From Asanoa iriomotensis (GTDB lineage Bacteria; Actinomycetota; Actinomycetes; Mycobacteriales; Micromonosporaceae), in assembly GCF_016862515.1 (NCBI RefSeq), contig NZ_BONC01000001.1, positions 248,001-312,000 on the forward strand: a stretch of 64,000 nt of DNA, read 5' to 3'. Every line of letters starts with the position of its first letter. Within the stretch, counting starts at the first letter, position 1. The notes beneath the pieces are model-generated. The model saw nothing but the letters and a program-made list of their open reading frames with translations, searched no databases and had not been told where the DNA came from. A program made the position numbers and the translations under genes. Of the stretch, positions 18,665-29,200 are shown piece after piece.

Positions 18665-20020
18665 TCAGGCGGTGAGGCCGACTGCCTCCACCGCCGGGGT
18701 GCGCAGCGCGCGGCGCGCGGAGCCGATGCTCGCCGCCAGCGTCAGCACGACCGCCGCCAGCGCGATCGCCGGCCAGATCACCGCCGGCGCGTCCGGCACG
18801 AGCCGGTCCGTGCGGGCGATCGTGTACGGGACGATCGTCGCCAGCGACGCCACCGAGCCGGCCAGCACGCCGGTCACCGCCAGCACCGCTGCCTCCGCGC
18901 CGACCATCCGCCGCACCTGTCCGGGTGTGGCGCCGGCCAGCCGCTGCTGCCCGAACTCGCGCCGCCGGTAGGTGGTCGCCGCGATCAGCGTGTTGACCAG
19001 CATGATGGCCGCGAACAGCGCGATCATCCCGACCACGACGAGGTTGAGCGTCTCGATGTTGCGCTGCATCGACGCCGGGATCGTGCCGCCCGGCGCGTCG
19101 GCGCGGTTCTCGACGCTCTGCATCACCAGGGTGCCGACGGAGATGCCGGTGAACAGGATGATCGGCATCAGCGCGCCGCCGAGCTGGTGCGAGCGCCGCC
19201 GCAGGTTCGCGACGGTGAGCCAGCCGCCGGCGCCGCCGAGGCGGGCCAACGGGCCGCCGAGCACCGCGGTGACCGCGCGGATCAGCGCCGGTGACAGGAG
19301 GGCCAGCCCGGCCGACGCGAAGATCGACGCCGAGCCGGCGGTCTGCATCGCGTCGGAGCCCGCGCCAGAGAACAGCAGCACGGTCAGCAGCCCGTTGTTC
19401 GCGCCGACCGCGACCAGCAGCACGCCGGCCGCGACCCGTTTCCAGCCCATCCGGCGCGGCTCGTCGGCCACGAGGGCCTCCTGGGCCGCCATCCGCCCGA
19501 GCCGCCGGGCGGTGGCCAGCGCGGCCAGCAGCGCGCCCAGCACGGTCACCCCGACGCCGATGCCGACGGCGATGGAGCCGAACCGGTAGGCGACCTCCGC
19601 CGGCACCTGGTCGGTGCGCACGAGCAGGGTGAACAGCAGCCGGCCGAGCCCGTAACCGGCCGGGACGGCGAGCACCGCGGCGGCGAGCGCGACCACGGCG
19701 GCCTCCACGACGACCATCCGGCCGACCTGGCCCGGTGTCGCGCCGACGCTGCGCAGCAGCGCCAGCTCCCGGTCGCGCTGCCGGACCGCGAGGGTCAGCG
19801 TCGAGGTCACCGCGAACGCCACGATCAGCAGGCACCAGCCGCCGGCCACGCTCGCCATCAGCGTCAGCGTCTCCTCGGTCGCGGTGTCGACGCCGCCCGC
19901 GGCGGTGTCGAACAACGACGCGAACGCCATCAGGATCGTGGCGCCGAGGAACGTGGCGGCGAACGTGGCCAGGAAGCCGCCGGTGCGGTGCCGCAGCGTG
20001 CGCAGCGCGAGGGTGACCAT
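18665..20020 (-). CDS. ABC transporter permease, FtsX/MacB-like
   Basis: This 451-residue membrane protein has the FtsX-type arrangement duplicated: two blocks with a transmembrane segment followed by the [19 protein letters not shown] and [19 protein letters not shown] motifs. About eight membrane segments are predicted, with comparatively small extracytoplasmic loops. It starts 3 bases after the ATP-binding gene stop, so the two form an export-type ABC complex. Related systems in actinobacteria export peptides or lipids or respond to antimicrobials; the substrate is unknown. Confidence 0.9.
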   Translation of the reverse strand: MVTLALRTLRHRTGGFLATFAATFLGATILMAFASLFDTAAGGVDTATEETLTLMASVAGGWCLLIVAFAVTSTLTLAVRQRDRELALLRSVGATPGQVGRMVVVEAAVVALAAAVLAVPAGYGLGRLLFTLLVRTDQVPAEVAYRFGSIAVGIGVGVTVLGALLAALATARRLGRMAAQEALVADEPRRMGWKRVAAGVLLVAVGANNGLLTVLLFSGAGSDAMQTAGSASIFASAGLALLSPALIRAVTAVLGGPLARLGGAGGWLTVANLRRRSHQLGGALMPIILFTGISVGTLVMQSVENRADAPGGTIPASMQRNIETLNLVVVGMIALFAAIMLVNTLIAATTYRRREFGQQRLAGATPGQVRRMVGAEAAVLAVTGVLAGSVASLATIVPYTIARTDRLVPDAPAVIWPAIALAAVVLTLAASIGSARRALRTPAVEAVGLTA

Positions 20021-20023
20021 CGT

Positions 20024-20785
20024 TCACACCCCCGCCACGGCGACCGCGTCGGTCAGGTGCGCCAGCCGCTCCGCGACGGCGTCCGCGGTGGGCCGGGCCA
20101 GGTGGCCGACGATCCGGCCGTCGGCGAGGAAGACCACGGCGCCGGCGTACGCGGCCGCGGCCGGGTCGTGGGTGACCATGACGACCGTCTGGCCGTGGTC
20201 GCGCACGGCGGTGGCGAGCAGCGCCAGCACCTCGCGGGCGGCGCGGCTGTCCAGGGCGCCGGTCGGCTCGTCCGCGAAGATCAGCGCCGGCGAGCTCGCC
20301 AGCGCGCGGGCGATCGCGACCCGTTGCTGCTGGCCGCCGGAGAGCTGCGCCGGCCGGTGGTGCAGCCGGTCGCCGAGACCGACCTGGGCCAGCAGCGTCG
20401 CGCACCGCTTCCGGTCGACGCGCCGGCCGGCGAGCCGCGCCGGCAGCGTCACGTTCTCCAGCGCGGTCAGCGTGGGCAGCAGGTTGAACTGCTGGAAGAC
20501 GAACCCGATCCGGTCCCGCCGGAACTTCGTGACGGCGGCCTCCCCGCCGGTCGGTATCGGCTGGCCGGCCACCGTCACGCTGCCCGAGGTGGCCCGGTCG
20601 AGACCCGCGGCGCACTGCAGGAGCGTGCTCTTGCCCGACCCGGACGGACCCATCACCGCGGTGAACGAGCCGGTCGGCAGGCGCAGCGTCACGCCGTCGA
20701 GGGCGGTCACCGGGTTGTCGGCCGTCCCGTAGACCTTGCGTACGTCGTCGAGGCGCAACGCCTCGCGGGCATCCAGGGAACTCAT
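20024..20785 (-). CDS. ABC transporter ATP-binding protein (MacB/LolD type)
   Basis: This 253-residue ATPase has Walker [10 protein letters not shown] (46-54), Q-loop [10 protein letters not shown], signature LSGGQQQR, Walker [14 protein letters not shown] and the H-loop THD. The [16 protein letters not shown] region and the DEPTGALD motif are typical of the MacB/LolD/FtsE group that pairs with FtsX-like permeases. TAGCGT (20792-20797 on the minus strand) lies 6 bases before the ATG, so the transcript is probably leaderless. It energises the permease encoded directly downstream. Confidence 0.94.
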   Translation of the reverse strand: MSSLDAREALRLDDVRKVYGTADNPVTALDGVTLRLPTGSFTAVMGPSGSGKSTLLQCAAGLDRATSGSVTVAGQPIPTGGEAAVTKFRRDRIGFVFQQFNLLPTLTALENVTLPARLAGRRVDRKRCATLLAQVGLGDRLHHRPAQLSGGQQQRVAIARALASSPALIFADEPTGALDSRAAREVLALLATAVRDHGQTVVMVTHDPAAAAYAGAVVFLADGRIVGHLARPTADAVAERLAHLTDAVAVAGV

Positions 20786-20887
20786 GCCTCGACGCTAGGA
20801 AAGCGGACGGCGCGGGTGAATCCGACCGACCCCCGTTGCCGGGGTGGGGTCAGCACCACCGTGCGCGGGTGTGCGACGGTGATCGGT

Positions 20888-21685
20888 GTGCGGGTGATGA
20901 CGTGGAACCTGTGGTGGCGGTTCGGCGAGCCGGAGCGACGCCGCGCGGCGATCCTCGCGGTGCTCCGCGAGCAGCAGCCCGATCTGGTCGGCCTGCAGGA
21001 GGTCTGGGCCGACGACGACACCAACCTGGCGGGCTGGCTGGCCGACGAGCTCGGCCTGCACTGGGCGTTCGGCGCCGGCAGCGACCAGGAGACCTGGCGG
21101 GTCCGCGTCGACGGCGGGCCCGGCCTGCGCAACGGTGTCGCGGTGCTCAGCCGGTGGCCGATCCGCGCCGACAAGGCGTACGACCTGCCCGGTGATCCCA
21201 GCCGTGCGGCGCTGAGCGTCCTCGTCGAGGCGCCGCACGCCACGATCCCGCTCGTCACCACGCACCTGAGCGTGCTGTCCGGCTCGGCGGGCCGGATGTC
21301 CCAGCTCGACTGGCTGGCGCGGCACGTGGCCGGCCTGCCGCAGGACGGCCACCCGCCGCTGGTCGTCGGCGACTTCAACGCGCTCCCGGACTCCGACGAG
21401 CTGCGCCGCTTCGTCGGCGAGCTGACCGTCGGCTTCGTGCCGGACCAGCGGATGATCGACGCGTGGTGGTTCGCGGACCACGGCGACCCGGGCTACACCT
21501 GGGACCGGGCCAACCCGCACGCGGCGGCCTGGGTGGTGCCGAGCGGCCGCATCGACTACGTCCACGTGCTGCTGAGCAACCACCGCGCGGGGCGCGTCCT
21601 GGCCGTCCACCGCGCCGCCACCGCGACGATCGACGGTGTCTGGCCCAGCGACCACGCCGCGGTGGTGGCCGACCTCAGCGAGTGA
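20888..21685 (+). CDS. endonuclease/exonuclease/phosphatase family protein
   Basis: This ~265-residue protein has the EEP fold: MTWNLWWRFG with the first metal-site asparagine, VGLQEVWA with the metal-binding glutamate, TTHLSV, VVGDFNALPDS with the Asp-x-Asn pair, and WPSDHAAVVADL with the catalytic Asp-His. It may be a phosphodiesterase or nuclease; the lack of a signal peptide points to a cytoplasmic role. Several clustered starts exist (GTG 20879, GTG 20888, ATG 20897); 20888 is a compromise. It is divergent from the ABC operon. Confidence 0.86.
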   Translation: MRVMTWNLWWRFGEPERRRAAILAVLREQQPDLVGLQEVWADDDTNLAGWLADELGLHWAFGAGSDQETWRVRVDGGPGLRNGVAVLSRWPIRADKAYDLPGDPSRAALSVLVEAPHATIPLVTTHLSVLSGSAGRMSQLDWLARHVAGLPQDGHPPLVVGDFNALPDSDELRRFVGELTVGFVPDQRMIDAWWFADHGDPGYTWDRANPHAAAWVVPSGRIDYVHVLLSNHRAGRVLAVHRAATATIDGVWPSDHAAVVADLSE

Positions 21686-22466
21686 ACAGCTTCGTGGAAC
21701 AACCCGGGCCGCCCGGTCGGAGCGCCTTCGGGTCGTAGGCAGGCGCGTGGACCTCACCGTCCGGGGTCTTGACGAGCAGGAAGCACAGGGGCTCCCCGCG
21801 TACGCCGACGGCGGCCACGAGCGTGCCCTGCTCGACGGCGGTGTCGGCGAACAGGTAAGGCTCCGGGATCACGCTCAGCACGGATGCTTGGAGGATCTCC
21901 GGCGTCGCCGCCCGCAGCGCGGACTCCAGCCGGTTCCGGATGTCGTCGGGCAGCCGCGGCACGGGTGACGGGCGCGGCACCGGCGGGGTGACCGACCGGT
22001 CGGGGCAGTCGATCTCGCGTCGGGTCGGCGGGCGGTGGAGCTCCCGTCGGAACCGGTAGCACCGGGTCGCCTGCCCGGCCGAGTGACCCTGAGCGCCGAC
22101 GGCCGCCGGCACGAACTCACCCACGCGCACGGAGATCCGGACGTCGACGGTGGCCTGCTCGCTGCCCCAGGTCCGGCCGGCCCAACCGAGCGGCGTCAGC
22201 TCGGCGGTCCACGGGTCGACGGAGTTCCCACCCGCGTACTCCCGGGGAATTCTGTCGCGGGCGGCGTCCTCGGCCCAGCCGAACCCGGGGCCTTGCCCGA
22301 GGTCGGCCCCGACGTCCTGTGCCACCTCTTCGACGTTGTCCCGGGCAACCGCATCGCCGTCGCGGTCACCCAGCTGTCCGCGCACCGCGACGGCGCCCAG
22401 CACACACGCCACGACCGTCGCCATGAGACAGACCGACGTCAGCACCACCCGGCGGCCCCCATGCAT
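21675..22466 (-). CDS. hypothetical membrane-anchored extracytoplasmic protein
   Basis: This 263-residue protein has an N-terminal hydrophobic segment (residues ~8-28, VVLTSVCLMATVVACVLGAV) that is either a signal anchor or a signal peptide, then a soluble domain with a proline-rich linker (TPPVPRPSPVPRLPDD). Four cysteines lie in or after the segment. I do not recognise a domain. TAGCGT (22473-22478, minus strand) is 6 bases before the ATG, so it is probably leaderless. It overlaps the convergent phosphodiesterase-fold gene by 11 bases. Confidence 0.65.
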   Translation of the reverse strand: MHGGRRVVLTSVCLMATVVACVLGAVAVRGQLGDRDGDAVARDNVEEVAQDVGADLGQGPGFGWAEDAARDRIPREYAGGNSVDPWTAELTPLGWAGRTWGSEQATVDVRISVRVGEFVPAAVGAQGHSAGQATRCYRFRRELHRPPTRREIDCPDRSVTPPVPRPSPVPRLPDDIRNRLESALRAATPEILQASVLSVIPEPYLFADTAVEQGTLVAAVGVRGEPLCFLLVKTPDGEVHAPAYDPKALRPGGPGCSTKLFTR

Positions 22467-22505
22467 GCCGCCACGCTATGCGCGGCGCGCGACGGCCCGA
22501 CTGCG

Positions 22506-23390
22506 TCAAGGTCGCGATTCGACTTCGATCCCGGGTCGCTGGTGTTCGAAGTGCTCCTTGCCCACGACCACCGGGTTGGTCAGCTCGCCGATGCCGTCGA
22601 TGGCGATCGTGACCACGTCGGCGGGCTGGAGGGTGAAGTCCATCGCGGGAGCCAGGCCCGTGCCCGTGGAGAGGACCGCGCCGTCCGGGAAGTGGTCGGC
22701 GCGGAAGAGGTAGTCGACCAGCTCGGCGAACGGGCGCTTGAGGCGGGCGGTCGACGTCGTGCCGGACCAGACCGCCACGCCGTCGCGGGTCACCCGCACC
22801 GCGACCGCGAGGTCGGCACCGTTGACCTCCCACACCGGGCGGATGCCGGCGGACAGGGCGCACGCGCCGGCGTACACCTTGGCCTGTGGGAGGTAGAGGG
22901 GGTTCTCGCCCTCGATCGCGCGGGAGCTCATGTCGTTGCAGACCAGGTAGCCGGCGATCTCGCCGAACCGGTTGACGACCAGGGCCAGCTCGGGCTCGGG
23001 CACGTCGAGCCCGGAGTCGGCACGGATCGCGACCGGCTCACCGTCGACGACGACCCGCCAGGCGGCGGACTTGAAGAACAGCTCGGGGCGCGCGGCCTCG
23101 TACACGCGGCCGTAGATGTCGGCCTCGCTGCTCTCCTCCATCCGCGCCTCCCGCGACCGCAGGTAGGTCACACCCGCGGCCCACACCTCGGTCGCACCGT
23201 CGACGGGCGCGAGCAGCCGGGCATCCTCGACGACGTCGCCGGGCGCGCCCAGCAACGCGCGAAGGTCGGCGACCCGCTCCCGCAACAACGCGGCGACGGA
23301 CGGCACGGGCAGCTCACGCACCACCCCGTCGTCGCGCACGCCGACTCCGGGCGTCCCGTCCTGGCCCCGGCGGTATCTGACGATGTGCAT
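22506..23390 (-). CDS. fumarylacetoacetate hydrolase (FAH) family protein
   Basis: This 294-residue protein has an N-terminal cap region and the FAH catalytic domain. Metal-ligand motifs are visible as VPEPELALVV (two glutamates) and the GYLVCNDMSSR region with its aspartate. The C-terminal LSTGTGLAP and LQPADVVTIAIDGIGEL segments fit the family. Members are hydratases, hydrolases or decarboxylases acting on 2-keto acids; the GVTYLRSREARMEES pattern is nearest to sugar-acid dehydratase-like or unassigned members. The ATG at 23390 follows TAAGCT (23398-23403, minus strand) by 7 bases, consistent with a leaderless transcript. Confidence 0.88.
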   Translation of the reverse strand: MHIVRYRRGQDGTPGVGVRDDGVVRELPVPSVAALLRERVADLRALLGAPGDVVEDARLLAPVDGATEVWAAGVTYLRSREARMEESSEADIYGRVYEAARPELFFKSAAWRVVVDGEPVAIRADSGLDVPEPELALVVNRFGEIAGYLVCNDMSSRAIEGENPLYLPQAKVYAGACALSAGIRPVWEVNGADLAVAVRVTRDGVAVWSGTTSTARLKRPFAELVDYLFRADHFPDGAVLSTGTGLAPAMDFTLQPADVVTIAIDGIGELTNPVVVGKEHFEHQRPGIEVESRP

Positions 23391-23485
23391 GAGGGGCAGC
23401 TTAGGCGGACCGTGCCCGGTAGCCTCCCGCACGTGATCGCCCCGAACCCCGCGGGATGCCGACCTTTCGCTGGAGGCGGAGGCTC

Positions 23486-24037
23486 GTGAGTGACCCGACC
23501 CCCAGTCGGTTTATGGCGGAGCCGCCGCGCCGGATCCCCGCCCCGCTGCCCGTCGAGGACGGCTATGTGCCGCCCGAGAAGTCCAAGCGAGGGATGCGGA
23601 TCTTCCTGGTCGCGCTGGGCGCCGTCCTGCTGGCGTGCGGCGGTGCGCTCGCCTGGTCGGCGGCCAACCGTAGCGAGCCGCCGCGAAACGTGGAACGGCT
23701 CGGCGAGCTCGGGATCGGCACGTGCTTCGACTGGTCCGAGCACGAGGGATCCATGAACGTGCCGGTGGTGAACTGCAACCGTCCGCACGACGCCCAGGTG
23801 ATGGCGCGGCACATCGTCGACGACCGGGCCGCGTGGCCGGGCGAGGCCTGGTTCGAGGAGGAGTACGGGCCGCGGTGCGAGCGCACGCTGCGGAACTACG
23901 CGCCCGACGCGTACGACGACCCGGCGATCGAGGTCGGCTGGGTCGCCACGGACGAGGTCGGCTGGCGGCAGGGCCACCGGTGGGTGTCCTGCGTCGCCGG
24001 CGACTCGGTCAACAAGCGGTCCGAGCCGCTCCACTGA
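23486..24037 (+). CDS. single-pass membrane protein with septum-formation-like domain
   Basis: This 183-residue protein has a cytoplasmic, proline-rich N-terminus, one transmembrane helix (~residues 38-58, IFLVALGAVLLACGGALAW) and an extracytoplasmic domain. The GTCFDW...VPVVNCNRPHDAQVMA pattern with paired cysteines matches the septum-formation-type domain found in many actinobacterial membrane proteins. The GTG at 23486 is chosen because GGAGG lies 10 bases upstream. It is divergent from the FAH gene; the molecular function is unknown. Confidence 0.78.
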   Translation: MSDPTPSRFMAEPPRRIPAPLPVEDGYVPPEKSKRGMRIFLVALGAVLLACGGALAWSAANRSEPPRNVERLGELGIGTCFDWSEHEGSMNVPVVNCNRPHDAQVMARHIVDDRAAWPGEAWFEEEYGPRCERTLRNYAPDAYDDPAIEVGWVATDEVGWRQGHRWVSCVAGDSVNKRSEPLH

Positions 24038-24098
24038 GAGGACGCCAACAGGCGACCCGACGCGCAAGCGGACCGGTTCGCTGCGCTGACGGGCGGTG

Positions 24099-24953
24099 TC
24101 AACCCAGGCAGATCTCGCGGGTGAGGGCGAGCAGGTCCGCGACGGCCGGGTGGCTCGGCGGCTCGCGCCAGGCGAGGTGGACGGTGACGTCCGGCGCGTC
24201 GGTGAGCGGCACGTAGGCGACCGCCGGGTGCGGGTGCATCGCGGCGGTGGCCGTGGTGGTCACGCCCACGGCGCGGCCGGCGGTGATGGCGGCCAGCCAG
24301 TCGTCGGTGTTGGCGACCTCCACGGCGGCGGCTGGGATCCGGTCCGGCGGCCACAGTTCCAGGGTCGTCGTGCCGCTGCGGGTGTTGACCGCGATGGGTT
24401 GGTCGGCGAGGTCCGCCAGGCGGAGCGCGGCCCGGGCGGCGAGGGCACTGTCGACCGGGACGGCGGCCACCCGCGGCTCCCTCAGGACCGACTCGACCAC
24501 GACGTCGGGCAGGTCGACCGGGCCCCGCAGGATCGCGACGTCGACCCGGCCCCGGGCGAGGCCCGCGTCGCGCTCGTCGACGCGCAGCAACTCCAGGGGT
24601 GTCTCCGGGTGTGCCCGCGGCCACCGGCGCAGCAGCGTCGTGGTGTGCTCGCCCAGCGCCGACCAGGCGTGGCCGAGGCGCAGCGGCCAGGTGCCGGCCC
24701 GGGTGGGGTCGAGCACCTCGTCGACCCCGGCGACCGCGGCGGCGGCCCGGTCCCGGAAGGCGATCCCGGCGGCGGTCAGCCGGAGGTGGTGGGTGGAGCG
24801 GTCGACCAGCCGGACGTTGAGGTGGGCCTCCAACTGCCGCAGCGTGCGGGACAGCGCGGGCTGCGTCAGGTGCAGACGTGCGGCGGCGCGGGTGATCGTG
24901 CCCTCCTCGGCGATCGCGAGGAAGGCACGCAGGTGCCGCAGGTCGGCGGTCAT
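24099..24953 (-). CDS. LysR-family transcriptional regulator
   Basis: This 284-residue protein has the N-terminal LysR helix-turn-helix (LRHLRAFLAIAEEGTITRAAARLHLTQPALSRTLRQLE) and a periplasmic-binding-protein-like effector domain. TATGCT (24962-24967, minus strand) lies 8 bases before the ATG. It is divergent from the EamA exporter gene at 25022, the usual arrangement for a LysR regulator and its target. The inverted repeat CTGCG-N9-CGCAG at 24956-24974 in the short intergenic region is a candidate binding site. The effector is unknown. Confidence 0.92.
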   Translation of the reverse strand: MTADLRHLRAFLAIAEEGTITRAAARLHLTQPALSRTLRQLEAHLNVRLVDRSTHHLRLTAAGIAFRDRAAAAVAGVDEVLDPTRAGTWPLRLGHAWSALGEHTTTLLRRWPRAHPETPLELLRVDERDAGLARGRVDVAILRGPVDLPDVVVESVLREPRVAAVPVDSALAARAALRLADLADQPIAVNTRSGTTTLELWPPDRIPAAAVEVANTDDWLAAITAGRAVGVTTTATAAMHPHPAVAYVPLTDAPDVTVHLAWREPPSHPAVADLLALTREICLG

Positions 24954-24955
24954 AA

Positions 24956-24974
24956 CTGCGAAGCATAACCGCAG
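24956..24974. promoter_or_regulatory. candidate LysR binding site
   Basis: CTGCG and CGCAG form an inverted repeat separated by 9 bases within the 68-bp gap between the divergent lysR and eamA genes, overlapping the lysR -10 candidate, as expected for autoregulation. Confidence 0.5.
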
Positions 24975-25009
24975 CCAAACCGGCATTTCCGGGCCCGCCG
25001 GCCGGCACC

Positions 25010-25015
25010 TAGCGT
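25010..25015 (+). promoter_or_regulatory. putative -10 box (TAGCGT) of EamA exporter, leaderless
   Basis: TAGCGT ends 6 bases before the GTG start at 25022, with no ribosome-binding site between. Confidence 0.45.
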
Positions 25016-25021
25016 CGAGGC

Positions 25022-25870
25022 GTGACCCTGGTGCTCGCCGGCGCGCTGTCCGTGCAGTTCGGCAGCGCGGTGGCCGCGCTGTTGTTCCCCCGCGCGGGCG
25101 TTGCCGGGGTGGTGACGCTGCGACTGTCCATCGCCGCCGTGGTGCTGCTGGCGGTCTGCCGCCCGCGCCTGCACGGCCGCACCCGGGGCGACTGGGTGCT
25201 GGCCGGTGCGTTCGGTGTGGCGCTGGCCGGCATGAACACGCTCTTCTACCAGGCGATCGACCGCATTCCGCTCGGCCTGGCGGTCACCCTCGAGGTGCTC
25301 GGCCCGCTGGTGCTGTCGGTCGCGACCGCCCGCCGGGCCGCGAGTTGGGCCTGGGCGGGCCTGGCGCTCGCCGGCGTCGCCCTGCTCGGCCGCGCCGGCC
25401 TGGGCCGGCTGGACGCGGCCGGGGTCGCCTTCGCCCTCGGCGCGGCCGCCATGTGGGCCGCGTACATCGTGCTCAGCGCCCGTGTCGGCGCCCGGTTCGC
25501 GAAACTCGACGGCCTGGCCCTGGCCATGACCGTCGCCGCCGTCCTGACGTTGCCGCTCGGCGTCACAGCGCCCCTGCTGCATCCACCGGTCCTGGCCCTG
25601 GGCGGGGCGGTGGCGGTGCTCTCGTCCCTCCTGCCGTACACGCTCGAACTGACCGCCCTGCGGCGGATGCCGACGACGACCTTCGCCGTGCTGATGAGCC
25701 TGGGCCCGGCGATCGCCGCGCTCGCCGGCTACCTGGTCCTCGGCCAGCGGCTCACCCTCACCGACGGGCTGGCCGTCGCGCTCGTCGTCGCCGCCAGCGC
25801 CGGAGCCGTCCATACCCCGAGGGCGGTACGTGTGTCCGGTTGCGACCCTGCGTCACCCCTGGTGAGCTGA
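25022..25870 (+). CDS. EamA/DMT-family exporter (RhtA-like)
   Basis: This 282-residue membrane protein has about ten hydrophobic segments in the two-fold EamA repeat of drug/metabolite transporters. The segments GMNTLFYQAIDRIPLGLAVTLEVLGP and LELTALRRMPTTTFAVLMSLGPAIAALAG are close to the RhtA/RarD-like branch that exports amino acids such as threonine or homoserine; that substrate is an inference. The GTG start follows TAGCGT by 6 bases and no Shine-Dalgarno sequence is seen. LysR is divergent and a VOC gene follows after 5 bases. Confidence 0.88.
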   Translation: MTLVLAGALSVQFGSAVAALLFPRAGVAGVVTLRLSIAAVVLLAVCRPRLHGRTRGDWVLAGAFGVALAGMNTLFYQAIDRIPLGLAVTLEVLGPLVLSVATARRAASWAWAGLALAGVALLGRAGLGRLDAAGVAFALGAAAMWAAYIVLSARVGARFAKLDGLALAMTVAAVLTLPLGVTAPLLHPPVLALGGAVAVLSSLLPYTLELTALRRMPTTTFAVLMSLGPAIAALAGYLVLGQRLTLTDGLAVALVVAASAGAVHTPRAVRVSGCDPASPLVS

Positions 25871-25875
25871 GAGGC

Positions 25876-26244
25876 ATGTCGGTTGGTGCGGTGTCGCAGA
25901 TCCACGTCAGTGTGAGCGAGCTCGAGCGGTCGGTCCGGTTCTATCGGGACGTGCTCGGCGTGCCCTTCGTGTTCGACGTGCCGGGGCAGTCGATGGCGTT
26001 CTTCCAGAGCGGCGACGTCCGCCTCTACCTCGGCGTGCCCGAGTCCGAGGCGTTCGCCAGCAAGGTGACGCTCTACTTCACCGTCGACGATCTCGACGCG
26101 GAGCGCGAGCGGCTCGTCAAGGAAGGGGTCTCCTTCCTCGACGAGCCGCATGTCGTGCACCGGGACGGGAACGGCGAGCTGTGGATGACGTTCTTCCGTG
26201 ACCCGGACGGGCACAACCTCGCTCTCACACAGACGAAGAGCTAG
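25876..26244 (+). CDS. VOC-family protein (glyoxalase/dioxygenase-like)
   Basis: This 122-residue protein has the VOC fold: QIHVSVSELERSVRFYRDVLGVPF at the start, a middle LYFTVDDLDAERERLVKEGV and an end MTFFRDPDGHNLALTQ. The candidate metal ligands are His in QIHVS, Glu/Asp in the middle and the His in DGHNLAL. It begins 5 bases after the exporter stop, so the two are probably cotranscribed under LysR control. The substrate is unknown. It overlaps the convergent GH3 gene by 4 bases. Confidence 0.88.
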   Translation: MSVGAVSQIHVSVSELERSVRFYRDVLGVPFVFDVPGQSMAFFQSGDVRLYLGVPESEAFASKVTLYFTVDDLDAERERLVKEGVSFLDEPHVVHRDGNGELWMTFFRDPDGHNLALTQTKS

Positions 26245-29200
26245 AACCCGGTGCGCCCCGCTCCGTACTGGTAGAGCGGGTTGCCCGTCGGCGTCGGCTG
26301 CTGGCCCGCGTCGATCTGGGCCCGCAGCGTGGTGCGCTGCGCGGCCGTCGCGCCGAGGTCGTAGGGCAGGTCCCAGGCCTCCGTCGCGTCGGCCAGCACG
26401 TCGCTGCCACCTGGGCGGAGCACGTCGGCCAGGCTGCGCGGCAGTTGCCACGGCAGCTTGCCGGTCGGCGCGTAGTCACCGAACAGCAGGCTGGCCAGCG
26501 CCGGGCCCATCTCCTCGCCACCGCGGTAGGTGACCACGATCGCGTTCGCGAGGTCGTTCCATTCAGTGATCACGTACGGGCGGGGCATGACCAGGGCGAC
26601 CACCACCGGGATGCCCCGGGCGCGGAAGTTCTGGATCAGCGCGAGCTGGTCCGGCGGCAGGTACGGCTGCTCCTTCACCCACTGCGTCCCGTGCGTGTAG
26701 GAGCCCTCCCCGACCGCGACGATCGCGACCTTCGGGTTGGGCGCGTCACCGGACACCACGTTGACACCGGCGGTGGCGCCGCGGGCCCGGATGGCGTCCA
26801 GCATGGTCAACGAGCCGTACTCCTGGTGGAAGTAGCTCGTCCAGATGCAGCACGCCGACGTGTCGGTCGCCCGCGGACCGGCGACCACGACGGTGTCACC
26901 GGCGTTCAGCCGCAGTGGCAGCACCGCGCCGTCGTTCTTCAGCAGGGTCATCGCCTCGCGCGACGCCTGGTTGGCGAGCGCCGTGTAGGACGGCTGGTGC
27001 ATCCGGTACGGGCCGTTGACCGGGTCGCCGTACGGGTTCTCGAAGATCCCGAGCTGGAACTTGATCCGCAGCACCCGGCGGACGGCGTCGTCGATCCGGG
27101 CCGCCGGCACGCCCGCGATGAACGACGACATCGTGAAGCCCACGGCACCCGGGTCGGCGCCGCCCATCACGTCGGAGCCGGCCCGCGCCGCGCCGATCCA
27201 GGAACCCCAGGGCAGCCAGTCCGTGGTGATCAGGCCCTGGTAGCCGAGGTTCTGCCGCAGGTACGCCAGGATCGGCGCGCTGTCGCCCGCACCCGGGCCG
27301 CCCGGGTCCAGGAAGGACGAACCCGCATACCCCGGCATGATGTTGACCGCGCCGGCCTCCATCGCCGCCCGGAACGGGATCATGTGGTACTTGATGGTGA
27401 CGCCGTCGTACACGATCAGCGCCTCGCCGCCCGCGCCCTCGCCCGGCCAGTGCTTGACGGTCGCCAGCACCGAGCGCGGGTTGAGCTCCGGGCCGCCCTG
27501 CAGGCCGGCGACCAGGGCCCGCACCTGCGCCGCGGCCACGGCGGCGTTCTCGCCGTTGCCCTCCTGGATGCGCGGGTAGAGGACCTTGGTGCCGACCTCG
27601 GCCAGCGGGCCGAGCACGCCGCGGGTGCCGACCTCCAACTGCTCCCGGCGCTGCATGTCGCCGAGCTTGTACTGGAGCGCGTAGTCGCGGCCCGCGGCGA
27701 GCGCGCTCTGCGTCGGGTACGTGGTCTGGTAGCCGTGGATCGTGTCGCCGGCCGAGACGAACGGGATGCCGAGCCGGGTGCCCGACGACCCGAGCAGCGC
27801 GGCGTGCAGGTCGGCCGCGCCGGCCGGGCCGAAGTGCCAGCCCGAGCGCGGGAACGCCTGCGCGTTGTAGAACATCTGGTAGGCCTTCTCCTCGGCCGTC
27901 ATCCGGCCCAGGAGGTCGTTGACCCGGGTCTCGACCGGCTGGCGCCAGTCCTCGTAGGGTGCGATCGTGCCGTTGCGGTCGAGGTCGCGGGCGCCGGCCA
28001 CGATGCCGATCCCGTCGGCGACGGTCTCCAAGGTGGGCACGTAGACGCTGAAGCGACGGATGCTGCTGGTGGCTCCGTTCGCCGTGACGTACCACTTGTA
28101 GGTCCAACGATCGGCAAGATCCCAGCTCGGCGTGTACGACGTGCCGGTGACCTCGGCGACCCGGGTGTAGAGGTCGATCAGGTTGCCGGACGCGGCGAAG
28201 TCGTAGTCGGTCCGGCTGACGTTGATCCAGACCTGGTAGCGGGTCGCGCCGGAGACCGCCGCCCACGACAGGGCCGGGCGCCGGGTGGTGGTGACCATCG
28301 CGCCGTCAGCCGGTGTGTTGAGCGCGAACTGCCCGGTGGTCGCCGGCGGCCGGGTCGGCCCGGAGAGCAGCGGCGGGCTGGTAGCGCTGTTGTCGACGGT
28401 GCCGAAGACCTGCAGCTCCCACAGCGAATAGCCGTAACCCGTGGCGCGGGCGGTCCCGTACAGCCGCAGGAACCGGCCGGTGGCGGTGACCGCGAGCCGC
28501 TCGACGCCGCCGCGGCCGGCGGCGGTGCTGTACACGGTGGTCCAGGCGTTGCCGTCATTCGAGGTTTCCAGGCGGTACGCGGACGCGTACGCGCTCTCCC
28601 AGTTGAGCACGACCTGGTTGACGCTGGCCGTGCCGCCGAAGTCGACGCTGATCCACTGTGGATCGCTGAACTGGCTCGACCAGCGGGTGGTGGTGCGCCC
28701 GTCGACGGCGGCGGCCGGTGCGTTGCCACCCTCGTACGACGACGCGTTGACAGTCTTGAACGCCGAGATCGGCGTGCCGCCGGCCGGCGGCGGGTCGGTG
28801 GGCGGCACGCCGCCGATGGTCCCGAAGATCCGGAACTCCCAGAGCGAGTAGCCCCAGCCGGTGGTCCGGGCGGTGCCGTACATGCGGACGTAGCGCCCGG
28901 AGCCGGTGACCGCCAGGGTCTGCGTGCCGCCGGTCGCGGTGGTGGTCGAGTAGATCGTGGTCCAGGGCCCGGTCGCGGCGGCCGCGACCTGGATCTGGAA
29001 CGCGGACGCGGCGGCCGCCTCCCAGACGAGCTCGACCTGGTCGATCGCGGCGGTGGCGCCGAGGTCGACCTGCAGCCACTGCGGGTCGGCGAACGCGCTG
29101 GACCAGCGGGTCCCGGCGTTGCCGTCGACGGCGGCCGAGGCGGGGGTGCCGGCGTTCTCGGTCGACGAGGCGGTGGCGGTCTTGCCCTGTGAGATCAGGG